From positions 1 to 13,150 of the forward strand of contig CAIQEX010000288.1 of NCBI GenBank assembly GCA_903870955.1: 13,150 nt of DNA, written 5' to 3'. The notes beneath the pieces are model-generated. The model was not told the origin of the DNA. It worked only from the letters and a program-made list of their open reading frames with translations, and did no database searches. A program made the translations under genes and the position numbers. How positions within the stretch are numbered: position 1 is the first letter of the stretch; each line of letters begins with the position of its first letter. Source of the stretch: an uncultured beta proteobacterium. GTDB lineage: Bacteria > Pseudomonadota > Gammaproteobacteria > Burkholderiales > Burkholderiaceae_C. Below, in pieces: positions 1 to 7,455 of this stretch.

Positions 1-2244
1 ATGTTCTGGTGCGTCGCGGCGGTGGGCTTGGGTTTTGCAATCACCGGGATACGCAGTACGGCTTACGAACGGCAGGCATTGGAGCCGATTTTGGAGGGAC
101 GCGACGTGGTTGTGATGGGCGTTGTGACCGACATGCCGCAGCGCAACGAGGCTGGCTTGCGCTTTACGTTGGACGTTGACGAGTCGACTTTGGATGGATT
201 GGCCGTGCAGGTGCCATCCCGCATGGATGTGGGCTGGTATGCCGGCGGCTACTCCTTGGGGAGCGAGTCAGTGGCTCTGCAGCGCCAGCCCGGTGACGTG
301 CGTGCGGGGGAGCGCTGGCGCATGACCGTGCGCATCAAGGCGCCCCATGGCAGCCGCAATCCCTATGGTTTTGACTACGAACTTTGGTTGTGGGAGCGTG
401 GCGTGCAAAGCACAGCTTACGTACGCGCGGGCAGTGCCGACCCCGAGCCGCAACGACTGGGGCAGTACTGGACCCACCCGGTCGCGCTGGCGCGGCAAGG
501 CGTGCGGGATCGCATCTACGCCCATGTCGAAGTACGCCAGGTTGCAGGTTTGATTGCGGCACTGGTGGTGGGTGACCAGAACGCCATTGACCACGTCGAT
601 TGGGACGTGTTTCGTGCCACCGGCATTGCCCACTTGGTCAGCATTTCGGGTTTGCACATCACCATGTTCGCCTGGGGCGCTGCATGGCTGCTGGGGCGCC
701 TATGGCGGCGTTCGGCGCGTTTGTGTTTGCTCCTGCCCGCCGTGGACGCAGCGCTGATCGGTGGCGTGTTGCTGGCAACCGCCTATTCGCTGTTCTCGGG
801 CTGGGGGATACCCGCGCAACGCACCTGTGTGATGCTGGCCAGCGTGGCACTGCTGCGCCTTTCGGGCGCGCGCTGGCCCTGGCCACAGGTCTGGATGCTG
901 GCCTGTGCACTGGTCGTTGCGGTGGATCCCTGGGCCTTGCTGCAAGCGGGTTTCTGGCTGAGCTTTGTGGCCGTTGGCGTATTGTTTGCAACCGATGCCG
1001 GTGTGGCGCCACTGGAAGGCGATGCCGGCAGGGCACGCAATATGGCGCATCGCCTGGGCGCCATGCTGCGCGAGCAGTGGGTGGTGACCGTGGCTCTGGC
1101 GCCCTTGACACTGCTGTTGTTTGGGCAAGTCTCGGTTGTCGGATTGCTGGCCAATGCCGTGGCAGTGCCCTGGGTCACGCTGGTGATCACGCCCCTCGCC
1201 ATGCTGGGCGTTCTTTTGCCGCAGCTATGGGATCTTGCAGGCTGGGCGATTGCGGCCTTGCTGGTGTTGCTGCAATGGCTTGCCGCGCTGCCCTGGGCCA
1301 CGTTGACGCTGGCAACAGCCCCTTGGTGGCTGGCTGCGGCCGGCGTGCTGGGCGGTGTGCTGCTGGTGGCACGCTTGCCGTATACCCTGCGCGGGCTGGG
1401 CCTGCCCTTGTTGCTGCCCGTGTTGCTGTGGCAGGCGCCGTTGCCACCCGAGCACGAGTTTGAACTGCTGGCGGCCGATATCGGGCAGGGCAATGCGGTG
1501 CTGGTGCGCACCGCCTCGCATGCCTTGCTGTACGACGCCGGTCCCCGCTACAGCCTGGAAAGTGATGCCGGACACCGGGTCTTGCTACCGCTTCTACAGC
1601 GCTTGCATACCCGGCTGGACATGCTGTTGCTGAGTCACCGCGATACCGACCATGTGGGCGGCGCGCCCGCCGTGCTGGCCATGCAACCCCAGGCTGAATT
1701 GTTGAGTTCGATATCCGATGACGATCGCCTGCAGGGTCTGCGCCGGGCCAAGCACTGTGTCGCGGCGCAGCGTTGGGAGTGGGATGGTGTTCAATTTGAA
1801 ATTCTTCATCCGCAACTGGCCGATTACGACACCCACCCCATGCCGAATGCGTTGTCCTGCGTGCTGCGTATTCAAAGCACCGGGCCAAACCCGCAGGTGG
1901 CGCTGCTGGTGGGCGATATCGAACGGCCACAGGAGGAGCGCTTGGTGGCATCCGGCGCACCGATCCGGGCCGATGTATTACTGGTTCCCCACCACGGCAG
2001 CAAGACTTCCAGCAGTGAAGTTTTTCTGGACGCCGTACAACCGCGTGAGGCCTGGGTGCAGTCGGGTTACCGCAATCGCTACGGGCATCCTGTGCTCTCG
2101 GTGATGCAGCGCTATCGGGATCGCGGCATTGTGGTGCATGACTCGCCCCATTGCGGTGCAATGACCTGGCGCTCGGGCAGTTCCGAGCCGACGGCTTGCG
2201 TTCGATCAGAGGAGATGCACTATTGGAGTCACCATGTTCCATAA
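1..2244 (+). CDS. comEC: ComEC/Rec2-family DNA internalization channel (5' end may be incomplete)
   Basis: Predicted inner-membrane channel that carries single-stranded DNA into the cytoplasm during natural transformation. The 747 visible residues begin with one hydrophobic segment and a DUF4131-like soluble stretch (about 1-150). The multi-pass Competence domain follows (about 185-470) with the family motif HLVSISGLH at 211-219 and a PAQR turn near 268. The C-terminal metallo-beta-lactamase-like domain (about 485-735) has YDAGP at 511-515, the metal-binding HRDTDH at 546-551 and PHHGSK at 663-668. Both the ligand motif and the C-terminus look intact, so a nuclease or phosphodiesterase role for this domain is possible. 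The first codon of the window is an ATG, but no upstream sequence is visible. Family members often carry additional N-terminal residues, so the true start may lie outside. No other competence genes lie in the window. Family assignment is firm; activity is inferred. Confidence 0.93.
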   Translation: MFWCVAAVGLGFAITGIRSTAYERQALEPILEGRDVVVMGVVTDMPQRNEAGLRFTLDVDESTLDGLAVQVPSRMDVGWYAGGYSLGSESVALQRQPGDVRAGERWRMTVRIKAPHGSRNPYGFDYELWLWERGVQSTAYVRAGSADPEPQRLGQYWTHPVALARQGVRDRIYAHVEVRQVAGLIAALVVGDQNAIDHVDWDVFRATGIAHLVSISGLHITMFAWGAAWLLGRLWRRSARLCLLLPAVDAALIGGVLLATAYSLFSGWGIPAQRTCVMLASVALLRLSGARWPWPQVWMLACALVVAVDPWALLQAGFWLSFVAVGVLFATDAGVAPLEGDAGRARNMAHRLGAMLREQWVVTVALAPLTLLLFGQVSVVGLLANAVAVPWVTLVITPLAMLGVLLPQLWDLAGWAIAALLVLLQWLAALPWATLTLATAPWWLAAAGVLGGVLLVARLPYTLRGLGLPLLLPVLLWQAPLPPEHEFELLAADIGQGNAVLVRTASHALLYDAGPRYSLESDAGHRVLLPLLQRLHTRLDMLLLSHRDTDHVGGAPAVLAMQPQAELLSSISDDDRLQGLRRAKHCVAAQRWEWDGVQFEILHPQLADYDTHPMPNALSCVLRIQSTGPNPQVALLVGDIERPQEERLVASGAPIRADVLLVPHHGSKTSSSEVFLDAVQPREAWVQSGYRNRYGHPVLSVMQRYRDRGIVVHDSPHCGAMTWRSGSSEPTACVRSEEMHYWSHHVP

Positions 2245-2250
2245 CAGTGC

Positions 2251-2283
2251 GTGCGAAAGCTTTAGTATGCTGGTGCGAAGCTT
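2251..2283. repeat. Pair of GTGCGAA(A)GCTT direct repeats upstream of the ATP-grasp gene
   Basis: GTGCGAAAGCTT (2251-2262) and GTGCGAAGCTT (2273-2283) differ by one A. Their starts are 22 nt apart, about two helical turns. They sit in the 77-nt gap between the comEC stop (2244) and the ATP-grasp start (2322). Each contains the palindrome AAGCTT, so the two could also pair as a weak hairpin. The spacing is compatible with a regulator binding two sites, but no known operator is recognised and chance duplication is possible. I found no convincing -35/-10 pair in this gap. Confidence 0.35.
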
Positions 2284-2311
2284 GCTTAGTTGATTGATAG
2301 AGATTGAGTTC

Positions 2312-2318
2312 AAGAGGA
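2312..2318 (+). promoter_or_regulatory. Ribosome binding site that decides the ATP-grasp start
   Basis: AAGAGGA lies 3 nt before the ATG at 2322. It supports that ATG over the in-frame TTG at 2304 and the next in-frame ATG at 2340. The spacing is on the short side. Confidence 0.5.
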
Positions 2319-2321
2319 TTT

Positions 2322-3779
2322 ATGCAGAAATTTGACGAGATGTACACCAAGCTGCCCTACGAGTTCTTCTCCAAGGGCGAACAGATTCGTGACCATTACA
2401 AAATTTATGACGAATGGTTGGCCAGACAACCGGGCGACATGATGGCCAAGCGGCGCGAGGAAGCAGAAATGATCTTCCGCCGCGTCGGTATCACCTTTGC
2501 GGTGTACGGCGAAAAGGACGAGAGCGGAGCGGGCACCGAACGTTTGATTCCCTTTGACCTGATTCCGCGCATCATTCCGGCGAACGAGTGGGGCAGTATG
2601 GAAAAAGGCCTGGTGCAGCGCGTCAGCGCGCTGAACCGCTTTATCCACGACATCTACCATGATCAGGAAATTCTCAAGGCGGGCTTGATTCCGCGCGACC
2701 AGATTGAAGACAACGCACAGTTCCGTCCCGAGATGGTCGGGGTCGATGTGCCCCATAACATTTACTCGCACATTTCTGGCGTCGACATCGTGCGCGCTCC
2801 CGATGCCAAGGGCAATGGCGAGTACTACGTGCTGGAAGACAACTTGCGTGTGCCCAGCGGCGTCTCCTACATGCTGGAAGACCGCAAGATGATGATGCGG
2901 TTGTTCCCCGATTTGTTCAGTGCACACCGGGTTGCCCCAGTTGCCCATTACCCTGACTTGTTGCTTGAGACGCTGCGCGCCAGCAGCCCCGAAACCACGG
3001 CCGAACCCACGGTGGTGGTGCTGACGCCTGGCATGTACAACAGCGCCTATTTCGAGCACGCTTTCCTGGCCCAGCAAATGGGTGTGGAACTGGTCGAAGG
3101 CCAGGATCTGTTCGTGAAAGACAAGTTCGTCTACATGCGCACCACACGCGGTCCGCGTCGGGTGGATGTGATTTACCGCCGCGTGGATGACGACTTCCTC
3201 GACCCTAGCGTTTTCCGCCCCACTTCGACCCTGGGCTGCGCGGGGCTGATAGACGCCTATCGCTCGGGCCACGTGACCATTTGCAACGCGGTGGGCACCG
3301 GCATTGCCGACGACAAGTCGATCTATCCCTACGTGCCCAAAATGATCGAGTTCTATCTGGGCGAAAAGCCCATCCTGAACAACGTGCCCACCTACATGTG
3401 CCGCAACAAGGACGACCTGGCCTACACCATGGCCAACCTGAAGGATCTGGTGGTCAAAGAGGTGCACGGCGCGGGCGGTTACGGCATGCTGGTTGGACCT
3501 GCATCGACCACCGCCGAGATTGAAGACTTCCGCAAAGCGGTGTTGGCCAACCCCAGCGGCTACATCGCGCAGCCCACGCTGAGTTTGTCGAGTTGCCCCA
3601 CGTTTGTGGAGAGCGGCATCGCACCGCGCCACATCGACCTGCGCCCCTACGTGCTGTCCGGCAAGACCGTGCAAATGGTGCCCGGTGGCCTGACCCGTGT
3701 GGCCTTGAAAGAAGGCTCCTTAGTGGTGAATAGCAGCCAGGGCGGCGGCACCAAAGAGACCTGGATTTTGGAGAACTAA
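2322..3779 (+). CDS. Circularly permuted ATP-grasp protein (CP_ATPgrasp_2; DUF404/DUF407, COG2308)
   Basis: Cytosolic protein of the circularly permuted ATP-grasp family, predicted to be an ATP-dependent carboxylate-amine (amide/peptide) ligase of unknown substrate. With the ATG at 2322 it has 485 residues, usual for the family. Hallmarks are FDEMY at 4-8, EDNLRVPSG at 172-180, YRRVDDDFLDP at 285-295, the glycine-rich loop KEVHGAGGYG at 379-388, and the C-terminal block from LTRVAL (457) through SLVVNSSQGGG (466-476) to TKETW. There is no signal peptide or membrane segment. An alpha-E protein gene follows after four bases, the standard pairing for this family. Comparative genomics links such pairs to transglutaminase-like and NTN-hydrolase-like proteins, suggesting synthesis and processing of a peptide or peptide tag. 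Neither partner is adjacent here. Family identification is very secure; the reaction is predicted only. Confidence 0.95.
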   Translation: MQKFDEMYTKLPYEFFSKGEQIRDHYKIYDEWLARQPGDMMAKRREEAEMIFRRVGITFAVYGEKDESGAGTERLIPFDLIPRIIPANEWGSMEKGLVQRVSALNRFIHDIYHDQEILKAGLIPRDQIEDNAQFRPEMVGVDVPHNIYSHISGVDIVRAPDAKGNGEYYVLEDNLRVPSGVSYMLEDRKMMMRLFPDLFSAHRVAPVAHYPDLLLETLRASSPETTAEPTVVVLTPGMYNSAYFEHAFLAQQMGVELVEGQDLFVKDKFVYMRTTRGPRRVDVIYRRVDDDFLDPSVFRPTSTLGCAGLIDAYRSGHVTICNAVGTGIADDKSIYPYVPKMIEFYLGEKPILNNVPTYMCRNKDDLAYTMANLKDLVVKEVHGAGGYGMLVGPASTTAEIEDFRKAVLANPSGYIAQPTLSLSSCPTFVESGIAPRHIDLRPYVLSGKTVQMVPGGLTRVALKEGSLVVNSSQGGGTKETWILEN

Positions 3780-3783
3780 AAAA

Positions 3784-4737
3784 ATGCTGTCACGTACCGC
3801 AGACCACCTTTTCTGGATGTCCCGCTATACCGAGCGGGCCGAAAACACCGCGCGCATGCTGGATGTGAACTACCAGACCTCGCTGCTGCCGCAGTCTGAC
3901 GCTGTGGCCCAGATGGGCTGGCAGGGCCTGCTGAGCATCAGCGAATTGACTGCTGCCTACACCAAGCAATACGCCACCGTGAACGCCCGCGAAGTCATGG
4001 ACTTTATGGTCAAGGACGAGAGCAATCCGTCTTCCATCGTCTCCTGCCTGGGTGCCGCCCGTGAAAATGCCCGTGCGGTGCGTGGTGCGCTAACCACCGA
4101 AGTCTGGGAAACGCAGAACCAGACCTGGCTCGAAGTGAAGCGCATGATCAAGAGCAGCGAGTTCGATGCCGACCCTTCACAGTTCTTTGAATGGGTGAAG
4201 TTCCGCTCGCACCTCTCGCGCGGCGTGACGGTCGGCACCATGCTGATGGACGAGGCCTTGCACTTCATGCGTTTGGGCACCTTTCTGGAGCGCGCCGACA
4301 ACACGGCCCGTTTGGTGGATGTGAAGTTTCACGCCGTGCAAAGCGACTTTTACGGCGCCGCCAATGAGCGAGATCAGGAGTACGACTTCTACCACTGGAG
4401 CGCCATCCTGCGCAGCGTCTCGGCCTTTGAGGTGTATCGCAAGGTGTACCGCGACGTGATTCGCCCCGAGCGCGTTGCGGAACTGCTGATCTTGCGTCCG
4501 GACATGCCTCGCTCCCTGCACGCGAGCCTGAATGAGGTGGTGAACAACCTGGCCTTGGTGTCGAGTAACCCGGACAGCGAAACGCTGCGCCGCGCCGGCA
4601 AACTGCGCGCAGAGTTGAAGTACGGCCGCATTGACGAAATCCTGGCCACCGGCCTGCATGCCTACCTGACGCAGTTTCTGGATCGGGTCAACGATCTGGG
4701 TGCCCACATCAGCCGCGAGTACCTGGTCGCCGCCTGA
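3784..4737 (+). CDS. Alpha-E domain protein (DUF403, COG2307), partner of the ATP-grasp protein
   Basis: All-helical alpha-E protein of 317 residues, normal length, with no signal peptide or membrane segment. It opens with the family signature MLSRTADHLFWMSRYTERAE. The core ERAENTAR (17-24) recurs as ERADNTAR (169-176), each in a similar context (FWMSRYT before the first, MRLGTFL before the second; ML/LVDV after), suggesting two related helical halves with equivalent Glu/Arg positions. The start is only 4 nt after the ATP-grasp stop. A GGAGA sequence at 3770-3774, inside the end of that gene, serves as ribosome binding site, so the two are surely one transcript and probably translated together. 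The role is unknown; in this family it is predicted to work with the ligase, possibly as substrate-binding or scaffolding component. Family is secure, function inferred. Confidence 0.94.
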   Translation: MLSRTADHLFWMSRYTERAENTARMLDVNYQTSLLPQSDAVAQMGWQGLLSISELTAAYTKQYATVNAREVMDFMVKDESNPSSIVSCLGAARENARAVRGALTTEVWETQNQTWLEVKRMIKSSEFDADPSQFFEWVKFRSHLSRGVTVGTMLMDEALHFMRLGTFLERADNTARLVDVKFHAVQSDFYGAANERDQEYDFYHWSAILRSVSAFEVYRKVYRDVIRPERVAELLILRPDMPRSLHASLNEVVNNLALVSSNPDSETLRRAGKLRAELKYGRIDEILATGLHAYLTQFLDRVNDLGAHISREYLVAA

Positions 4738-4742
4738 TGGCC

Positions 4743-4770
4743 GTTCGGCGGGACTTCGGTCCGGCCGAAC
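4743..4770. terminator. Strong cUUCGg hairpin between convergent genes, possible bidirectional terminator
   Basis: GTTCGGC (4743-4749) pairs with GCCGAAC (4764-4770). A G/G mismatch follows, then GGAC (4751-4754) pairs with GTCC (4759-4762), closing a TTCG loop. The C(UUCG)G tetraloop is exceptionally stable in RNA. The hairpin fills the 43-bp gap between the alpha-E stop (4737) and the stop of the convergent chemotaxis gene (4781). Neither strand has a T-run after the stem, so it is not a textbook intrinsic terminator. It may instead work with Rho or protect both 3' ends. Confidence 0.6.
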
Positions 4771-4780
4771 GTGCAGCCTC

Positions 4781-6340
4781 CTAGTTTGCCAAGGTGAATA
4801 CCGATACCGTGTTCACCAGGGAATCGGCCAGGCCCTTGAGTTGCGCAGCCGCGCTGGCCATTTCCTCTACCAGAGCGGCATTTTGTTGCGTCGCCTGGTC
4901 CAGGGTGGAGACCGCCTCGCCCACTTGCGCGACACCCAGGGCTTGTTCGTTACTCGCCGTTGTGATTTCCGCCATGATATCGGTGACCCGTTTAATCGAA
5001 GTCACCACCTCGTCCATGGTGGCCCCGGCCTGGTTCACCAGGGATGTTCCGGCATCCACACGCTCTACGCTGGCGCTGATCAAAGTCTTAATTTCGCGCG
5101 CCGCAGCGGCACTGCGTCCGGCCAGCGAGCGCACCTCGGTGGCTACGACCGCAAACCCGCGACCTTGCTCACCGGCTCTGGCCGCCTCCACGGCTGCATT
5201 GAGCGCCAGAATGTTGGTCTGAAAGGCAATGCCGTCAATCACGCTGATGATGTCGGAAATGCGGCGAGACGATTCATTGATACCGTGCATGGTGTCCACC
5301 ACCTGACTGACCACCGCACCTCCTTTGACCGCTACCGCCGAGGCGTTGAGGGCCAATTGGTTGGCTTGCCGCGCCGAGTCCGCATTGTGGTGCACCGTGG
5401 AGTTGAGTTCCTGCATGCTGGCCGAGGTCTGTTCCAGCGCGCTGGCCTGGTGTTCGGTCCGTGCAGACAGGTCCATGTCTCCCTGCGCAATCTCGGCGCT
5501 GGCTTGTGCGACTCCCAATGAGCCGTCACGCACATCGCTTACCAGACTGGCAAAGCCGTCACGCATTTCCCGAATCGAGTACAGCAGGCTGCTGGAATCG
5601 CCGGGTCTCAATTCAATCTTGACCGCCAGATCACCTTGCGCCATGCGATGCGTCAGTGCTGCGGCGACCACCGGTTCGGCACCGAGTTGATCCAACACGC
5701 TGCGGGTGATCAAGATGCTGACGGCAATTAGCGCCAGGGCCAATACCACGGTACTGAGCCCTGCCAGGCCCATGCGCCGGTACGCCACCGCGTCGACATT
5801 GTCGACGTAGACACCGGAACCGATAACCCAACCCCAAGGCTCAAAGCCTTTGACAAAGGACACTTTTTGAACCGGAGCGTCGCTACCGGGTTTGGGCCAC
5901 AGGTACCAGACAAAGCCGCTGCCGTTGGCCTTGACGGTGCGGACGAATTCGACAAACAGGTGCGTGCCCGCGGGGTCCTTGTTTTCCGTGAGGTCTTTCC
6001 CGTCCAACTCAGGCTTGATCGGGTGCATCACCATGGTCGGATGCATGTCGTTGATCCAGAAGTACTCCGAGCCGCTGTAACGCAGGGACTTGACAGCGGA
6101 CTTGGCGGCTTCTTTCGCGACCTCATCGGTCATCTTTCCAGCAGCCACTTGCGCATGAAAGTGCGCTATCAGGCTATGCGCACTTTCCACGCCTTGCTGC
6201 ACACCGAGTTGGCGCTCCTGCATGATGAGGGTGCGCTCGGATACCAAAAGCAGTGCGACCAGTAAGCTGATGCCGATCAAGCTGATGCCGGTCAGCAAGG
6301 CCAGCCGTCGCGAGACAGAAAAGGAATGAAGTTTGATCAT
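4781..6340 (-). CDS. Methyl-accepting chemotaxis protein with periplasmic sCache domain
   Basis: Inner-membrane chemoreceptor that senses a small ligand in the periplasm and signals to CheA/CheW. The 519-residue product has TM1 at about 12-34 and a single-Cache (sCache_2) domain at about 35-185 with the typical [15 protein letters not shown] (93-107), GKDL, a KDP..G turn and the W.I.SG.Y end (171-178). TM2 is about 191-213 and a HAMP region about 214-266. The signalling hairpin tip ([20 protein letters not shown], 371-390) continues [10 protein letters not shown]. Methylation-type helices lie near 295-312 and 482-497. It ends without an NWETF-type CheR-tethering pentapeptide. I chose the ATG at 6340 because GGAG lies 8 nt upstream and TM1 then follows a short basic N-terminus; an in-frame ATG at 6406 would add 22 residues without value. 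The ligand cannot be told; related sCache_2 domains often bind small carboxylates. Confidence 0.93.
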   Translation of the reverse strand: MIKLHSFSVSRRLALLTGISLIGISLLVALLLVSERTLIMQERQLGVQQGVESAHSLIAHFHAQVAAGKMTDEVAKEAAKSAVKSLRYSGSEYFWINDMHPTMVMHPIKPELDGKDLTENKDPAGTHLFVEFVRTVKANGSGFVWYLWPKPGSDAPVQKVSFVKGFEPWGWVIGSGVYVDNVDAVAYRRMGLAGLSTVVLALALIAVSILITRSVLDQLGAEPVVAAALTHRMAQGDLAVKIELRPGDSSSLLYSIREMRDGFASLVSDVRDGSLGVAQASAEIAQGDMDLSARTEHQASALEQTSASMQELNSTVHHNADSARQANQLALNASAVAVKGGAVVSQVVDTMHGINESSRRISDIISVIDGIAFQTNILALNAAVEAARAGEQGRGFAVVATEVRSLAGRSAAAAREIKTLISASVERVDAGTSLVNQAGATMDEVVTSIKRVTDIMAEITTASNEQALGVAQVGEAVSTLDQATQQNAALVEEMASAAAQLKGLADSLVNTVSVFTLAN

Positions 6341-6440
6341 GGCGGTCGCTCCAATTGCCGCGCTACCATGGGGTGGCGACGAAGGTATGTTGCATGGAAA
6401 AATCAAATTGAAGCTTGACGCGCCTCAACCAAAGATGACA

Positions 6441-6456
6441 TGCAGCCCGGCCGCCA
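6441..6456 (-). promoter_or_regulatory. Weak sigma-54-like -24/-12 match upstream of the chemoreceptor gene
   Basis: On the minus strand, TGGCGG-N5-CTGCA has the invariant GG-N10-GC spacing and lies about 100 nt before the chemoreceptor start. Its -24 half deviates from consensus TGGCAC at two positions and the -12 half at one. GG-N10-GC is common by chance in GC-rich DNA, and I did not find a FliA (TAAA-N15-GCCGATAA) element as an alternative. Treat it as a weak candidate. Confidence 0.18.
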
Positions 6457-6475
6457 TGAATTTGGTGGGCGGACT

Positions 6476-6511
6476 TTTTGGCTTGTGCGGGGATTGCCTC
6501 CGCAGCCAAAA
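6476..6511. repeat. 36-nt imperfect inverted repeat in the divergent spacer
   Basis: TTTTGGCT (6476-6483) pairs perfectly with AGCCAAAA (6504-6511). Inside, after a TGT bulge, GCGGGG (6487-6492) pairs with CTCCGC (6498-6503) with one G-T wobble, leaving the 5-nt loop ATTGC. The A/T order (T-run 5', A-run 3') is the reverse of an intrinsic terminator on both strands. The element lies 16 nt before the putative -35 box of the HDOD gene and about 135 nt before the chemoreceptor start, so a shared operator or leader structure is possible. The rest of the 6341-6575 spacer shows no convincing small gene. Confidence 0.5.
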
Positions 6512-6527
6512 CTTCGCGCGGTCGAGG

Positions 6528-6557
6528 TTGCTGACTGTCAAACAAAGCCCGGATAAT
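6528..6557 (+). promoter_or_regulatory. Candidate sigma-70 promoter for the HDOD gene
   Basis: TTGCTG (6528-6533), an 18-nt spacer and GATAAT (6552-6557) make a reasonable -35/-10 pair. The expected transcript start, near 6564, leaves only a short leader that begins at the AGGGGGA ribosome binding site (6565-6571), 4 nt before the ATG at 6576. Prediction by eye only. Confidence 0.35.
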
Positions 6558-6575
6558 GCGGAGTAGGGGGAATGA

Positions 6576-7445
6576 ATGGGTATTGCTGATATTGATCGCG
6601 AGTTAGAACAAGCCAAAAATTCGGGTGCGGTGCGTGACATCATCATTCCGCCGTGTCCGGAGTTGCTGACCGCTCTGCGCAAGGAGGTCGCTCTGGCCGA
6701 CCCGGATCCTGGTGAAATTGCGCGCATTGCCTCCAGTGATGTGGCCATGGCGGCCTCGTTGCTGCGCACCGTCAATAGCCCTCTGTATGCGCGTTCGCGC
6801 CCGGCCTCAACCGTTGCGCAGGCGGTTTCCATGCTGGGTGTCGGGCCGACCATCGGCATCCTGACCGGTTTCCTGACACGCAATGCGATCCCGATCAATT
6901 CGCCGTTGATCGCGCATTTTTGGGAAACTTCCACACGGCGCGCCCTGGCCATGGGTTTCATTGCCAAGCAACTCTATGGCGTGGATGCGGATATTGCGCA
7001 CACCTGCGGCTTGTTTTGCCATGTGGGCATACTCATCATGTTGCTCGGCGTGAAGGGCTATTCCGGGACGTTGGCCGAAGCGCTGGCGCGGCAGGATCGT
7101 TCCTTTACCCAAACCGAAAACGCGGCACACAAAACTGACCATGCGGTGGTGGGTGCCATCGTCGCCAAGACCTGGCGTCTGCCGCCGGTGACGGTGGCGG
7201 CCGTGCGTCTGCACCACGACTTCACAATTTTGGCGGACAGCCACTATCCTGCCGACGTGCGCAACCTGGTCGCCATGGGGTTGGTGGCTGAATACCTGGT
7301 GGCGCGGCATGAGGGTTTGCTGCGCCTACGTGAGTGGGAGCAGCAAGGTGAAGCCTGCCTGGCGCAGATCAATGTGGCGATGGAGGAAGTCGAGTCCTGG
7401 GTCGACACCCTGTATCCGATATTCGAAAGTGTCTCAGTCGCCTGA
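6576..7445 (+). CDS. HDOD-domain signalling protein
   Basis: Cytosolic 289-residue protein made almost entirely of one HDOD domain (about 20-215), a non-catalytic relative of HD phosphohydrolases. Family marks are the NSPLY segment (67-71), the preceding DVAMAASLLRTV helix and the AVSMLGVGP turn (83-91). At the position of the catalytic HD pair it reads FCHVG (147-151), so the metal-binding Asp is missing and hydrolysis is not expected. No GGDEF, EAL, receiver or kinase domain is fused to it; the last 75 residues are helical and unassigned. HDOD proteins act in motility, biofilm, cyclic-di-GMP and stress circuits, usually through protein contacts. It is divergent from the chemoreceptor gene across a 235-bp spacer, which may suggest a shared motility context. 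The ATG at 6576 follows an AGGGGGA ribosome binding site; an ATG at 6572 is out of frame. Its stop lies 10 nt from the convergent SPOR gene. Confidence 0.9.
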   Translation: MGIADIDRELEQAKNSGAVRDIIIPPCPELLTALRKEVALADPDPGEIARIASSDVAMAASLLRTVNSPLYARSRPASTVAQAVSMLGVGPTIGILTGFLTRNAIPINSPLIAHFWETSTRRALAMGFIAKQLYGVDADIAHTCGLFCHVGILIMLLGVKGYSGTLAEALARQDRSFTQTENAAHKTDHAVVGAIVAKTWRLPPVTVAAVRLHHDFTILADSHYPADVRNLVAMGLVAEYLVARHEGLLRLREWEQQGEACLAQINVAMEEVESWVDTLYPIFESVSVA

Positions 7446-7455
7446 GTGGGCGCTG

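Noticed and set aside
600..1463. 287-codon overlapping plus-strand frame inside comEC
   Set aside because: Lies within the membrane domain of comEC in another frame; its Ala/Gly/Arg-rich product has no family resemblance.
1187..2350. 387-codon open frame on the minus strand, antisense to comEC
   Set aside because: Arg/Ala/Pro-rich shadow with no domain or ribosome binding site; comEC motifs run through the same DNA in the true frame.
2310..3674. 454-codon open frame on the minus strand, antisense to the ATP-grasp gene
   Set aside because: His/Val/Gly-rich product with no recognisable domain; explained by codon bias of the well-supported gene on the opposite strand.
3784..4737. The nearby tgpA gene as the transglutaminase partner of the ATP-grasp/alpha-E pair
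   Set aside because: It lies more than 5 kb away, on the other strand, in a different operon, and is a membrane DUF3488-type protein rather than the soluble type usually linked to this pair.
5791..5807. Perfect inverted repeat CGTCGAC-ATT-GTCGACG inside the chemoreceptor gene
   Set aside because: It encodes the Val-Asp-Asn-Val-Asp segment at the end of the sCache domain, and the repeat follows from repeated Val-Asp codons.
7433..7446. CTCAG-TCGC-CTGAG stem-loop at the HDOD stop codon
   Set aside because: Only 5 bp with no T-run; too weak to call a terminator in the 10-bp convergent gap.
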